Below are positions 1 to 8,390 of a DNA stretch of 64,000 nt, piece after piece. This DNA is from Marivita sp. S6314. Lineage in GTDB: Bacteria; Pseudomonadota; Alphaproteobacteria; Rhodobacterales; Rhodobacteraceae. The stretch's first letter is position 1. Each line of letters starts with the position of its first letter. Where the stretch lies: positions 558,001 to 622,000 of the forward strand of contig NZ_JALKAO010000002.1 of NCBI RefSeq assembly GCF_023015985.1, written 5' to 3'. The position numbers and the translations under genes are program-made. The notes beneath the pieces are model-generated. The model searched no databases. It was not told the DNA's origin and worked only from the letters and a program-made list of their open reading frames with translations.

Positions 1-104
1 GCCGCCAGAACGAAATTGCCATCGGCTTGCGCGCCAAGGCGGTGGGCTGGTCCGATCTGGCTGCCTTCGCCGCCGCCGATCATGCCCCAATTCAGTTTCG
101 CCAT
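1..104 (-). CDS. Gfo/Idh/MocA-family oxidoreductase, N-terminal fragment
   Basis: Only the first 34 codons are in the window; the gene runs off the left edge. The translation begins MAKLNWGMIGGGEGSQIG, a Rossmann dinucleotide-binding start in which GGGEGSQIGPAH replaces the commoner GxGxxG form, as in many Gfo/Idh/MocA sugar or inositol dehydrogenases. It starts 13 bases after the stop of the IolE-like gene on the same strand, so it is probably the third gene of the operon transcribed leftward from about 2150. An NAD(P)-dependent polyol or sugar dehydrogenase role is inferred from family and context; the substrate is unknown. Confidence 0.7.
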   Translation of the reverse strand, partial: MAKLNWGMIGGGEGSQIGPAHRLGAQADGNFVLA

Positions 105-117
105 GATCCCGCCCCCC

Positions 118-1011
118 TTAGTTAAACCCAATGGATTCAAGGTATTCGCGGTTCACCCGCGCATCCCCCAACGTGTCGGGGTTCAGCAGCGGATCGCAAT
201 CCTGTTCGACCGTACACCAGCCTTCGAATCCATGATCCAGCAACAGTTGCCGCACTGCGGGGAAGTCCACATCCCCTTGCCCAAGGTTGCAGAAAATGCC
301 CTGTCCGCAGGCATCGTAGAAACCGGTCCGCTTTGCGATCACATCGGCTTTGACCACCGGATCAATGTCCTTGAAATGCATGTAGGAAATGCGGTCCATG
401 TGCCGCTTCATGAACGCAACAGGATCGAACCCGGCATAGGAATGGTGCCCGGTGTCAAAACAGATCTTGAGGATGCTTTCATCCACTTCATCCAGCAAAC
501 GCTCCAGTTCAGGCTCAAAATCCATAAAGCCTGCGGCGTGCGCGTGAATGCCAACGGTCAGGCCGTACTCTTCGGCCCCCATCTTGGCGACCGTTGCAAT
601 CCGATCCCGAAACGCGCCCCATTCCGCGTCGACCATTTGCTCGGCCTCAGAGGCGCGCCCGGCGGTCGGGGCGCGGCGTTCTGAAATGGAGTCGATCAAC
701 ACCAGGTGCTGCGCGCCATGCGCCACCAGCGCTTTGCAGGTCCGCACCGCGCCGTCCATCACGTCGTCCCACGCGGCGGGATCGTGGAAGGGACGGAACA
801 CCACGCCGCCAATCAGGTCCAGATCATGCTGCGCCAAAGCATCTGCCAGAATAGCCGGGTCTTCGGGCATATATCCGACGGGGCCAAGCTCGATCCCGGT
901 ATACCCGGCATCTGCGCATTCTTGCAGCACGGTTTGCCATTTCGGGTTGCGGGCATCATCCGCAAATTCCACGCCCCAGGAACAGGGCGCATTGCCAATA
1001 CGAAGTGTCAT
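118..1011 (-). CDS. IolE-like TIM-barrel protein (inosose dehydratase / sugar phosphate isomerase family)
   Basis: A 297-residue AP-endonuclease-2-type TIM barrel. The N-terminus MTLRIGNAPCSWGVEF and the C-terminal stretch ending WCTVEQDCDP resemble IolE, which dehydrates 2-keto-myo-inositol to the trione hydrolysed by IolD. Likely metal-site residues lie in FDTGHHSYAG, YMHFKD and TVEQD. The start at 1011 is preferred over an upstream ATG at 1053 because the family begins at this point and the longer form would overlap the preceding gene. It lies 17 bases after a Gfo/Idh/MocA gene. No other IolE is present in the window, so this is the best candidate for the dehydratase step, but an inosose isomerase or epimerase role cannot be excluded. 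Confidence 0.72.
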   Translation of the reverse strand: MTLRIGNAPCSWGVEFADDARNPKWQTVLQECADAGYTGIELGPVGYMPEDPAILADALAQHDLDLIGGVVFRPFHDPAAWDDVMDGAVRTCKALVAHGAQHLVLIDSISERRAPTAGRASEAEQMVDAEWGAFRDRIATVAKMGAEEYGLTVGIHAHAAGFMDFEPELERLLDEVDESILKICFDTGHHSYAGFDPVAFMKRHMDRISYMHFKDIDPVVKADVIAKRTGFYDACGQGIFCNLGQGDVDFPAVRQLLLDHGFEGWCTVEQDCDPLLNPDTLGDARVNREYLESIGFN

Positions 1012-1028
1012 CGGGGTCCTTTCCCAAA

Positions 1029-2132
1029 TCAGAAAGCGCTGACGTCTTTCCATGTTTTGTCACGTGACGACGCCATCGCCGCCGCGATCACCTGGTTGAC
1101 CAGCATCCCGTCATGGAATGTGGGCCAAATCGGCTGACCGGTTTCAATGGCCTGCAAAAAATCGCGGGCTTCTATGATGATCTGATCCTGATAGCCCGTG
1201 CCATGTCCCGGCCCCTGGCAGAACGGCAGGTAATCGGGATGCGCCGGGCCGGTGAGGATCTTGGTGAAGCCCCGGGTCGCCTCTGGCCCGTCCGCGATAT
1301 AGAGCCACAGCGCGTTCTGGTCTTCCTGATCAAACCGGATCGCCCCCTTGGTGCCCGTGACCTCGTAGGCATAGCCCATCTTGCGGCCCGTCGCGATGCG
1401 CGAGAAGTACAACTGCCCCATCGCGCCACGGGCAAACCGGCACATCATCTGGCCGTGATCGTCGTTGGTCACCGTCCCATTTGGACGGTTGGAATGTACG
1501 GTTTCGACCTCCGCGATCAGCCGGTCTATCGGCCCCAGCAGCGCCAGCGCGGCATTGATCATATGCGGGGCCAGATCCCCCATCGTGCCGTTGGCATCGC
1601 CGCTGGTGCGCCAGTTGGCGGGCGTCTGCGGGTCGCTCAGGAAATCCTCGGTATGTTCGCCGCGAAACCAGGTGATGTCTCCGATCACACCCTCGGAAAT
1701 CAGCCGCCGGGCGTATTGGCTGGCGGGGGTGCGAATGTAGTTGAACCCGACCATGTTTGCCACACCCGACGCCTCTGCAGCCGCCACCATCGCGCGGCTG
1801 TCCTCTATCGACGCGCCCAAGGGTTTTTCGCAAAACACCGGCTTGCCCAGCGCAAAGGCCGCTTCGGCAATCGCGCGGTGAAATTCCTGCGGGCTGGCGA
1901 TGACAACGGCGTCAACCCTGGGGTCATTCACCAGCTCCTGCCAATCCGCGGTACAGCGGCTGAACCCGTAGGCGGCACGATACCGTTCTGCGCTGTCTGC
2001 ACTGGACGCGCAGATCATCTCAAGCCGCGGGCGCAGCGTGGTGTTGAAGACCGCCCCAACAGCCGACATGGCAACGGCGTGCGCCTTGCCCATGTATCCA
2101 CCGCCCACTATTCCGACGCCCAATTCCGCCAT
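1029..2132 (-). CDS. Gfo/Idh/MocA-family oxidoreductase
   Basis: A 367-residue NAD(P)-dependent dehydrogenase. The Rossmann motif GIVGGGYMGKAHA is at the N-terminus, the family motif CEKPLG with its catalytic lysine is near residue 100, and a C-terminal GFO_IDH_MocA_C domain follows. The start MAELGVGIVGG at 2132 places the fold at the correct distance; an in-frame upstream ATG would run through the palindromic operator. It is the first gene of a leftward operon with the IolE-like gene and another dehydrogenase, divergent from the iol operon. It probably oxidises an inositol stereoisomer or derived sugar; the substrate cannot be read from sequence. Confidence 0.8.
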   Translation of the reverse strand: MAELGVGIVGGGYMGKAHAVAMSAVGAVFNTTLRPRLEMICASSADSAERYRAAYGFSRCTADWQELVNDPRVDAVVIASPQEFHRAIAEAAFALGKPVFCEKPLGASIEDSRAMVAAAEASGVANMVGFNYIRTPASQYARRLISEGVIGDITWFRGEHTEDFLSDPQTPANWRTSGDANGTMGDLAPHMINAALALLGPIDRLIAEVETVHSNRPNGTVTNDDHGQMMCRFARGAMGQLYFSRIATGRKMGYAYEVTGTKGAIRFDQEDQNALWLYIADGPEATRGFTKILTGPAHPDYLPFCQGPGHGTGYQDQIIIEARDFLQAIETGQPIWPTFHDGMLVNQVIAAAMASSRDKTWKDVSAF

Positions 2133-2163
2133 GCGGCGTGCCCCCGTCTTTTTTGAAATTCCG

Positions 2164-2181
2164 TTTGCAACCGGTTGCAAA
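2164..2181. promoter_or_regulatory. LacI-family-type operator palindrome in divergent iol promoter
   Basis: TTTGCAACCGGTTGCAAA is a perfect 18-bp palindrome with the CG-centred core and TTGCAA arms typical of LacI/GalR-family operators. It sits in the 127-bp gap between two divergent inositol-type operons, 32 bp from the leftward start and 78 bp from iolD. It is placed to control both. No LacI-family gene is in the window, so the cognate regulator is presumably elsewhere. Confidence 0.75.
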
Positions 2182-2259
2182 ATTAGTATCGTGCGATTCC
2201 ATTCTGTTCAAGACGGGAAATGACCGCCGGACAAGAATCGTAAAGGGACGTGACTGCCA

Positions 2260-4128
2260 ATGACCACCGAAACTCTGACCCTCACAACAGCCCAAGCCAT
2301 CATAAAGTGGCTGGAAAACCAGTATATTGACGTGGACGGCGAGGTGCTGCGCGTTTGCGGGGGTGGATTTGGCATTTTCGGCCACGGCAACGTGACGTGC
2401 CTTGGCGAAGCGCTGTATGATACGCGCGACGCGCTGCCGTTGTATCGGGGTCAGAATGAACAAAGCATGGGCTTTGCCGCTGCCGGATATGCCAAGCAAT
2501 GGTTGCGTCAGCGCTTCATGTTCTGCACCGCATCTGCGGGTCCCGGCACGTCGAACCTTTTGACAGCTGCTGCGCTGGCCCATGCGAACCGTCTGCCGAT
2601 GTTGCTGCTGTGTGGGGATACCTTCCTGACCCGACTGCCCGACCCGGTCTTGCAGCAGATGGAGAATTTCAACGACCCCACCTTTGGCGTGAACGACGCC
2701 TTCAAACCGGCGACGCGCTACTGGGATCGGATCACCCATCCGGCGCAGGTGATCCAATCCCTGCCCGCCGCGTTGGCAACCATGCTGGACCCGGCCGATT
2801 GCGGGCCAGCTTTTCTGGGTCTGCCGCAGGATGTGCAGGGCTGGACCTATGATTATCCGGCCGTGTTCTTTGAAAAGACGGTGCATCGCATTCGTCGGCA
2901 ATCCCCGGATGCAGGCGAGATCGCAGACGCTGTGGCCTGCCTGAAAGCCGCAAAACGCCCGATGATCATCGCGGGCGGCGGTGTTCAGTATTCGCGCGCG
3001 GTGGCCGAACTGACCACGTTCGCCGAGGCACACCAGATCCCGGTGGTCGAAACCATCGCGGGCCGCGCCAATCTGCTGGACACTCATCCGCTGAACATCG
3101 GGCCGATTGGTGTGACAGGATCCGACAGCGCCAATGCCATTGCCGAACAGGCCGACGTGATCGTTGCAGTCGGCACGCGCCTGCAGGATTTCACAACCGG
3201 GTCATGGACAGCCTTTGCCCAGGACGCGCAGTTCATTTCGATCAATGCCGCGCGTCATGATGCGGCCAAGCATCGGTCCTTGCCGGTGGTTGGGGATGCC
3301 AAGCTGAGCCTGATCGAGATGACGTCCGCACTGAAAGACTACCGCGCGCCCGACGCTTGGGTGGCGACAGCACAGGACGAGCGCAAAAAATGGGTGGCCT
3401 ATGTCGCTGACAACGTGGCTTACGCGGACAATCGCCCCAATTCCTATGCGCAGGCCATCGGGGTGGTGAACGCGCTTTGCGACAAACGCGACCGCATTGT
3501 TGCGGCGGCGGGCGGCTTGCCTGCCGAAGTCACCGCCAACTGGCGCACCCTGGACACTGGCACGGTGGACGTGGAATTCGGCTTTTCCTGCATGGGCTAC
3601 GAAATCGCCGGGGCCTGGGGCGCGCGGATTGCGCAATCCGAACGCGAACCGGATCGCGACACCATTTCGTTCTGCGGCGACGGGTCTTACCTGATGCTCA
3701 ACTCCGACATCTATTCGTCGGTACTGACGGGCAAAAAGCTGATCATCCTTGTGTTGGACAATGGCGGGTTTGCAGTGATCAACAAGCTGCAGAACAACAC
3801 CGGCAATGAAAGCTTCAACAACCTGATCGCCGATTGCCCCACAGTTCCCGCCCCCTTTACCGTCGATTTCGAGGCCCACGCCGCATCGATGGGGGCCAAT
3901 GCCGAAACGGTGTCAAACCCGGCAGAGCTGGCCGAGGCGTTCAAACGGGCTCAGGCGGCGGACAAGACATCCGTGATTGTCATGAACGTTGACGCCTATG
4001 ACGGCTGGACAACCGAAGGCCACGCCTGGTGGGAGGTCGGCACACCGCATGTCACCACGTCCCAAAAGGTGCGCGATGCCCATCTGGATTGGGAAAGCAG
4101 CCGCTCCCGCCAAAGGAAGGGCGTCTGA
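2260..4128 (+). CDS. iolD: 3D-(3,5/4)-trihydroxycyclohexane-1,2-dione hydrolase
   Basis: A 622-residue ThDP-dependent enzyme that opens the trione ring to 5-deoxy-glucuronate, the ring-cleavage step of myo-inositol breakdown. It has the three-part fold of the acetohydroxyacid synthase superfamily: an N-terminal Pyr domain with the activating glutamate in GQNEQSMGFAAAGY, a central domain, and a PP domain with the ThDP/Mg motif starting GDGSYLMLNSD and ending near LDNGG. Length matches IolD (about 610-650). An AAGGGA ribosome site precedes the ATG. It is the first gene of iolDCBJG, and its stop overlaps the iolC start by one base. Confidence 0.93.
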   Translation: MTTETLTLTTAQAIIKWLENQYIDVDGEVLRVCGGGFGIFGHGNVTCLGEALYDTRDALPLYRGQNEQSMGFAAAGYAKQWLRQRFMFCTASAGPGTSNLLTAAALAHANRLPMLLLCGDTFLTRLPDPVLQQMENFNDPTFGVNDAFKPATRYWDRITHPAQVIQSLPAALATMLDPADCGPAFLGLPQDVQGWTYDYPAVFFEKTVHRIRRQSPDAGEIADAVACLKAAKRPMIIAGGGVQYSRAVAELTTFAEAHQIPVVETIAGRANLLDTHPLNIGPIGVTGSDSANAIAEQADVIVAVGTRLQDFTTGSWTAFAQDAQFISINAARHDAAKHRSLPVVGDAKLSLIEMTSALKDYRAPDAWVATAQDERKKWVAYVADNVAYADNRPNSYAQAIGVVNALCDKRDRIVAAAGGLPAEVTANWRTLDTGTVDVEFGFSCMGYEIAGAWGARIAQSEREPDRDTISFCGDGSYLMLNSDIYSSVLTGKKLIILVLDNGGFAVINKLQNNTGNESFNNLIADCPTVPAPFTVDFEAHAASMGANAETVSNPAELAEAFKRAQAADKTSVIVMNVDAYDGWTTEGHAWWEVGTPHVTTSQKVRDAHLDWESSRSRQRKGV

Positions 4129-5105
4129 TGCTGCAAGAGGCGCTGGCCAAACGGAAATTCCTGGTGATCGGTCGCGTTGGGATGGACCTGTCGCCCGACC
4201 CTGCCAACACCCGCACCCGCGATGCGGAGACGATGATGGTGGCGATGGGCGGGTCATCCGCGAACATTGCGGCGGGGCTGTACAAGTTCGGATGTGACGC
4301 GTCGCTTGTGACCTGCGTGTCTGACGACGCCATTGGCTGGTATTGCGAAACGCAACTTGACCAATACGGCGTTGACCGGCGTTACGTGAAACGGGTGCGG
4401 GGCGAATACCGCACCTCTTTGGCCGTCTACGAAACCCGCGTCGACGACCATCAATCCGTCATCTACCGCAACAACGCGGCCGATTTTCAGATGTCACTCG
4501 AAGATGTCGAAGCGGTGGATTACAGCGCTTTCGGCGCATTGATCACCGCGGGCACGGTGTTTGCCGCCGAACCGTCGCGCAGCGCCACGTTCCGCGCGTT
4601 TGAACTGGCCAAGGCGGCGGGACTGCCAATTATCTTTGACGTGGATTATCGCCCCTATAGCTGGCCGTCGCCCGACGTGGCCGCAGATGTCCTGAGCCGC
4701 GCCGGCGCGATGTCGGATATCATTGTCGGCAATGACGAAGAGTTTGGCTTTATGGCAGGTGACGCCGACAAGGGGTTGGGCAAAGCCCGCGACCTTGCCC
4801 AGAACAGCGCGCAGATCGTTGTCTACAAGATGGGTCCTCTCGGTGCGATCACCTTTGCGGACGGCGCTGAAATCAAGACCGGGATTTACCCGGTTGAGGC
4901 CGTCAAACCCACCGGCGCGGGCGACAGTTTCATGGCGGGATTTCTGGCAGGCCTGTCCGAAGGCCGCCCGCTCAAAGACGCCATCCTGCGCGGATCGGCC
5001 TGCGCGTCGATTGTGGTGTCCAAACCGGGTTGCGCCCCGGCGATGCCGAATGCCGCGCAGCTTGAAGAATTCCTGAAGACGCATCCCGGCCCGACCGAGG
5101 CCTAA
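4128..5105 (+). CDS. iolC: 5-dehydro-2-deoxygluconokinase (PfkB family)
   Basis: A 325-residue PfkB/ribokinase-family kinase that phosphorylates 2-deoxy-5-keto-gluconate. It shows the N-terminal GGSSANIAAGL substrate motif near residue 42 and the TGAGDSFMAGF anion-hole/catalytic-base motif near residue 262. The start at 4128 gives a TGATG overlap with iolD and leaves the usual short N-terminus. Many alphaproteobacterial IolC proteins carry a C-terminal aldolase-like DUF2090 extension; this one does not, and a separate aldolase gene lies two genes downstream. Confidence 0.92.
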   Translation: MLQEALAKRKFLVIGRVGMDLSPDPANTRTRDAETMMVAMGGSSANIAAGLYKFGCDASLVTCVSDDAIGWYCETQLDQYGVDRRYVKRVRGEYRTSLAVYETRVDDHQSVIYRNNAADFQMSLEDVEAVDYSAFGALITAGTVFAAEPSRSATFRAFELAKAAGLPIIFDVDYRPYSWPSPDVAADVLSRAGAMSDIIVGNDEEFGFMAGDADKGLGKARDLAQNSAQIVVYKMGPLGAITFADGAEIKTGIYPVEAVKPTGAGDSFMAGFLAGLSEGRPLKDAILRGSACASIVVSKPGCAPAMPNAAQLEEFLKTHPGPTEA

Positions 5106-5118
5106 AGAGGACGACCCC

Positions 5119-5961
5119 ATGCATATCGCACCTCACGACAACAAGAACGTGCCCATCGTCGATACAGATGATCCCACCGTTCCGCTGAACTATTTCAACA
5201 TTGTCAAGCTGACGAAGGGGCAAAGCTTTGACTATCAGGTGCCGGGCTATGAGACCTGTGTCGTTCCCGCGACCGGAACCGTGGATGTCGATGTCGAAGG
5301 CGTGAGCTTTGCCTCGCTGGGAAACCGGGGCGAAGACGTGTGGGATGGGGAGCCCGAGGGCGTTTATGTGCCGGTTGGGGCCAAGGTCAGCATGGTCTGC
5401 ACGTCGGACGACACCGAGGTGTTTGTGGCTGGCGCGAAATACGACAAGGTACTTGATCCTTTCGATGTGCGCGTGGCCGAATTGGACCTTGTGCAATACG
5501 GGTCGGACGACACCAAAACGCATCGCAAGATCAAACACATCCTAGGGCAGAAACAGCACAACAAGGTCGGCCGTTTGCTGGTGTCTGAACTTTATACCGT
5601 TGGGCAAGGTGGCTGGTCCGGGTTCCCGTCACACAAGCATGACACGGACCGCCTGCCGGACGAGTCGCGGCACGACGAGACCTATAACTTCCGGTTCCGT
5701 CCGAAACACGGCTCCGGCCTTCAGATGCTGCAGCGCGCCGACAATGAACCCGGCGATGCCTATCACATCATGGATGGCTCCACGATCTGCATCGACAAGG
5801 GGTATCACCCCTGCGCCGTTCTGCCGGGTTATGAAATGTACTATTTCACTATTCTTGGCGGCCTGAGCCAGCGCAGCCTTGTGCAGTATTTCCAACCGAC
5901 ACATGCCTATCAGATCGAAACGATCCCGGGCATCAAAGACATGATTGCCAAGTTCAAATGA
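5119..5961 (+). CDS. iolB: 5-deoxy-glucuronate isomerase
   Basis: A 280-residue bicupin (KduI/IolB family) that isomerises 5-deoxy-glucuronate to 2-deoxy-5-keto-gluconate, between IolD and IolC. Family-typical stretches include GWSGFPSHKHD, which supplies metal-binding histidines, ETYNFRF, and the C-terminal HPCAVLPGYEMYYF. An AGAGGA ribosome site precedes the ATG. The stop overlaps the iolJ start by four bases (ATGA), so translation is probably coupled. Confidence 0.93.
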   Translation: MHIAPHDNKNVPIVDTDDPTVPLNYFNIVKLTKGQSFDYQVPGYETCVVPATGTVDVDVEGVSFASLGNRGEDVWDGEPEGVYVPVGAKVSMVCTSDDTEVFVAGAKYDKVLDPFDVRVAELDLVQYGSDDTKTHRKIKHILGQKQHNKVGRLLVSELYTVGQGGWSGFPSHKHDTDRLPDESRHDETYNFRFRPKHGSGLQMLQRADNEPGDAYHIMDGSTICIDKGYHPCAVLPGYEMYYFTILGGLSQRSLVQYFQPTHAYQIETIPGIKDMIAKFK

Positions 5962-6797
5962 CGCTGGCGACACTGGCAGAGGTGCTTCAGCCCGCGCTGA
6001 AGCAGGGACACGCCGTGGCCGGGTTGGTCACGCTGGGATGGGAAGACATGCGCGCCTATGTGGCGGCAGCCGAGGCGGAAAACGTGCCTGTGATCCTGCA
6101 GGCCGGACCGTCCTGCCGGGCGCACACGCCCCTGCCGATTCTGGGCAAGATGTTCCGCCATCTGGCCGAACACGCGTCTGTCCCGGTCGTGGCGCATCTG
6201 GATCACGGCTATACGATGGACGAATGCAAAGAGGCGCTGGACAGCGGGTTCACATCGCTGATGTTTGACGGGTCGCGCAAGCCGTTGGCGCAGAACATCG
6301 CCGAAACCGCCACCATTGCCGAAATGGCGCATGCGGCTGGCATCTCGTGCGAAGGCGAGATCGGGTTTGTCGGCTATTCCGGCGGCGAACAATCTGCCGG
6401 AACGGACCCGAAGGAAGCCGCACAATTCGCTGTTGAAACCAATGTCGATGCGATGGCGATTTCGGTGGGCAACGTGCACCTGCAGGAAGACAAGGACGGC
6501 GGGCTGGACGAACCCCGCATTCGTGCGATTGAGGCGGTCACAACCGTGCCACTGGTGATCCACGGCGGATCGGGCGTTCCGGTCGAGCAGCGCAGACGCT
6601 TGGCGCAGGGCTCTGCGATCTGCAAATTCAATATCGGAACGGAATTGCGGATGGCCTTTGGCGACGCGATGCGCGCTGCTGTAAACAGCGATCCTGCCCG
6701 GTTTGACCGCGTCGCGATTTTGAAAGACACACATGATCCAATGGTCGCCGCCGCACGGCGCGTGCTGACAGGGTTCAAGGGGGCATCACATGCTTAA
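5958..6797 (+). CDS. iolJ: Class II aldolase, probable 2-deoxy-5-keto-gluconate-6-phosphate aldolase
   Basis: A 279-residue class II fructose-bisphosphate-aldolase-family protein. Zn-binding and catalytic elements are visible: HLDHGYT for the first His/Asp pair, a glutamate in CEGEIGFVG, AISVGNVH, and VIHGGSGV. By position it should split the phosphorylated product of IolC to dihydroxyacetone phosphate and malonate semialdehyde. It overlaps iolB by four bases and iolG by eight, so it belongs firmly to the operon. A fructose- or tagatose-bisphosphate aldolase activity is the alternative reading but fits the context less well. Confidence 0.83.
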   Translation: MTLATLAEVLQPALKQGHAVAGLVTLGWEDMRAYVAAAEAENVPVILQAGPSCRAHTPLPILGKMFRHLAEHASVPVVAHLDHGYTMDECKEALDSGFTSLMFDGSRKPLAQNIAETATIAEMAHAAGISCEGEIGFVGYSGGEQSAGTDPKEAAQFAVETNVDAMAISVGNVHLQEDKDGGLDEPRIRAIEAVTTVPLVIHGGSGVPVEQRRRLAQGSAICKFNIGTELRMAFGDAMRAAVNSDPARFDRVAILKDTHDPMVAAARRVLTGFKGASHA

Positions 6798-7776
6798 TCT
6801 GGGATTGTTGGGATGCGGGCGGATTGGCGTTGTGCACGCACGGTCCGCCAGCCAGATCGACACCGCGCGCGTGACCGCCGTGTCCGACGCGTTTGACGAT
6901 CCGGCCAACGCTTTGGCCGCCAAAACCGGCGCGCAGGTGCTGGACAGCGACGCGCTCATCAACAGCAAGGACGTGGACGCGGTTGTCATCGGCACCCCCA
7001 CCGACACGCATTACGATTTGATCCATGCAGCCGCTGCGGCAGGCAAGGCAATCTTTTGCGAAAAGCCCATTGATATGTCGGCGGATCGCATCCGCGACTG
7101 TATCAAAGCGGTCGAGGGTGCTGGCGTGCCGTTCATGACCGCCTTCAACCGGCGCTTTGACCCCAGTTTTGCCAACCTGCAAAAGCGGCTGGGCGGCGGC
7201 GAGATCGGCGATACCGAACTGGTCACAATCCTGTCCCGCGACCCTGCCCCGCCCCCGATCAGCTATATCAAAAGCTCTGGCGGTATTTTCCGGGACATGA
7301 TGATCCATGATCTTGATATGGCGCGGTTCCTGCTGGGCGAAGACCCGGTCAGCGTGTTTGCCGTTGGAAGCGCGCTTGTCGATCCCGACATCGGCGCGGC
7401 GGGTGACGTGGATACGGCGGCGGTGACGCTGACGACCGCCAGCGGCAAGATCTGCCAGATCAGCAATTCGCGGCGCGCGGCCTATGGGTACGATCAACGG
7501 ATCGAAGTGCACGGATCCAAGGGGATGCTGCGCGCGGCGAATGTGCATGAAAATACGGTCGAGGCGGCAACGCAAAGCGGTTTCAAGACAGCACCCGTGA
7601 TGCATTTCTTTCTGGAACGCTATGAAAGCGCCTACCGTGCCGAACTGGCCCATTTCGTGGACTGCCTGACCTCCAGCACCCCAATGACGCCGTCCATCAC
7701 CGACGGTCTAAAAGCACAGCAACTGGCGGATGCAGCAACCCTGTCGTGCAAAACCGGGCAGCCGGTCACGCTCTGA
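6790..7776 (+). CDS. iolG: Inositol 2-dehydrogenase
   Basis: A 328-residue Gfo/Idh/MocA dehydrogenase. It has the NAD motif GLLGCGRIGVVHA, the catalytic CEKPID lysine motif near residue 94, and the IolG-like AFNRRFDPSF and IHDLDMARF stretches. It oxidises myo-inositol to 2-keto-myo-inositol and is the last gene of iolDCBJG. Its start lies inside iolJ. It ends two bases before the convergent DUF3726 gene with no hairpin between them. Confidence 0.9.
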   Translation: MLNLGLLGCGRIGVVHARSASQIDTARVTAVSDAFDDPANALAAKTGAQVLDSDALINSKDVDAVVIGTPTDTHYDLIHAAAAAGKAIFCEKPIDMSADRIRDCIKAVEGAGVPFMTAFNRRFDPSFANLQKRLGGGEIGDTELVTILSRDPAPPPISYIKSSGGIFRDMMIHDLDMARFLLGEDPVSVFAVGSALVDPDIGAAGDVDTAAVTLTTASGKICQISNSRRAAYGYDQRIEVHGSKGMLRAANVHENTVEAATQSGFKTAPVMHFFLERYESAYRAELAHFVDCLTSSTPMTPSITDGLKAQQLADAATLSCKTGQPVTL

Positions 7777-7778
7777 CC

Positions 7779-8390
7779 TTAACCCGCGCCTTTCAGGCGG
7801 CTTTCTTCGGTCGCCGGGGCATAGGTGCGGTGCGCAAATGCATTGAGCGTGGCCCAGTCTGTGTCCTTTGGCACAGCGCGGGAAAACTGCGGGTTGGGCT
7901 GTCCCAACCTGTCCCCGCAAGACAGCGTGACGCTGGCCGCTGTTTCTGGAACGGACCGCGAAACCGAGACCAATCGTCCATCTGTCGCCATGCGTGACGT
8001 ATCGCAATCCACCACAACACAGCGTCCAAGCGACCGGGCCACAAGGGCGGCAAACGGCAGGATCAGCACTGGATACCGCGTGTCGGCCGCCTGAAAAGGC
8101 GTATCGTCGATCTGATACGCGCGGTCTGCAGCGGTGATCCCCAATGTGATCGGGCACAGGCGCGACCCCTGCGCGCGCCACATATCTCCGTCGCGCTCTG
8201 GCGCAAGCTGGCTTTTGTCGATGCCATCGGTTGCGACCAGAAAGGCGGCAAGCGCGCCGCATCCGTCCAATCCGTTCTGGCACAGAAACCGCAGCGCTTT
8301 GCCCGTGTCTTCGGCCACACCCCAGGAATACCCCGCTCCACGCGCCGCCTTCTTGGCTGTGGCATCAATTTCGTTCAGCGAATAGGTCAC
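7779..8390 (-). CDS. DUF3726-family protein
   Basis: A 203-residue protein beginning MTYSLNEIDATAKKAARGAG, the characteristic opening of the DUF3726 family found mainly in marine alphaproteobacteria; its biochemical function is unknown. It has a glycine/alanine-rich N-terminal segment, no signal peptide, no membrane span and no recognisable catalytic motif. The start is GTG at 8390, in a GTGA overlap with the upstream 561-residue gene, so the two are translationally coupled. It is the last gene of the trio that includes the dipeptidase-like gene. Confidence 0.75.
   Translation of the reverse strand: MTYSLNEIDATAKKAARGAGYSWGVAEDTGKALRFLCQNGLDGCGALAAFLVATDGIDKSQLAPERDGDMWRAQGSRLCPITLGITAADRAYQIDDTPFQAADTRYPVLILPFAALVARSLGRCVVVDCDTSRMATDGRLVSVSRSVPETAASVTLSCGDRLGQPNPQFSRAVPKDTDWATLNAFAHRTYAPATEESRLKGAG

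Noticed and set aside
1113-2156. Plus-strand 347-codon reading opposite the Gfo/Idh/MocA gene
   Set aside because: It is the antisense shadow of a clearly recognisable dehydrogenase and has no family motif.
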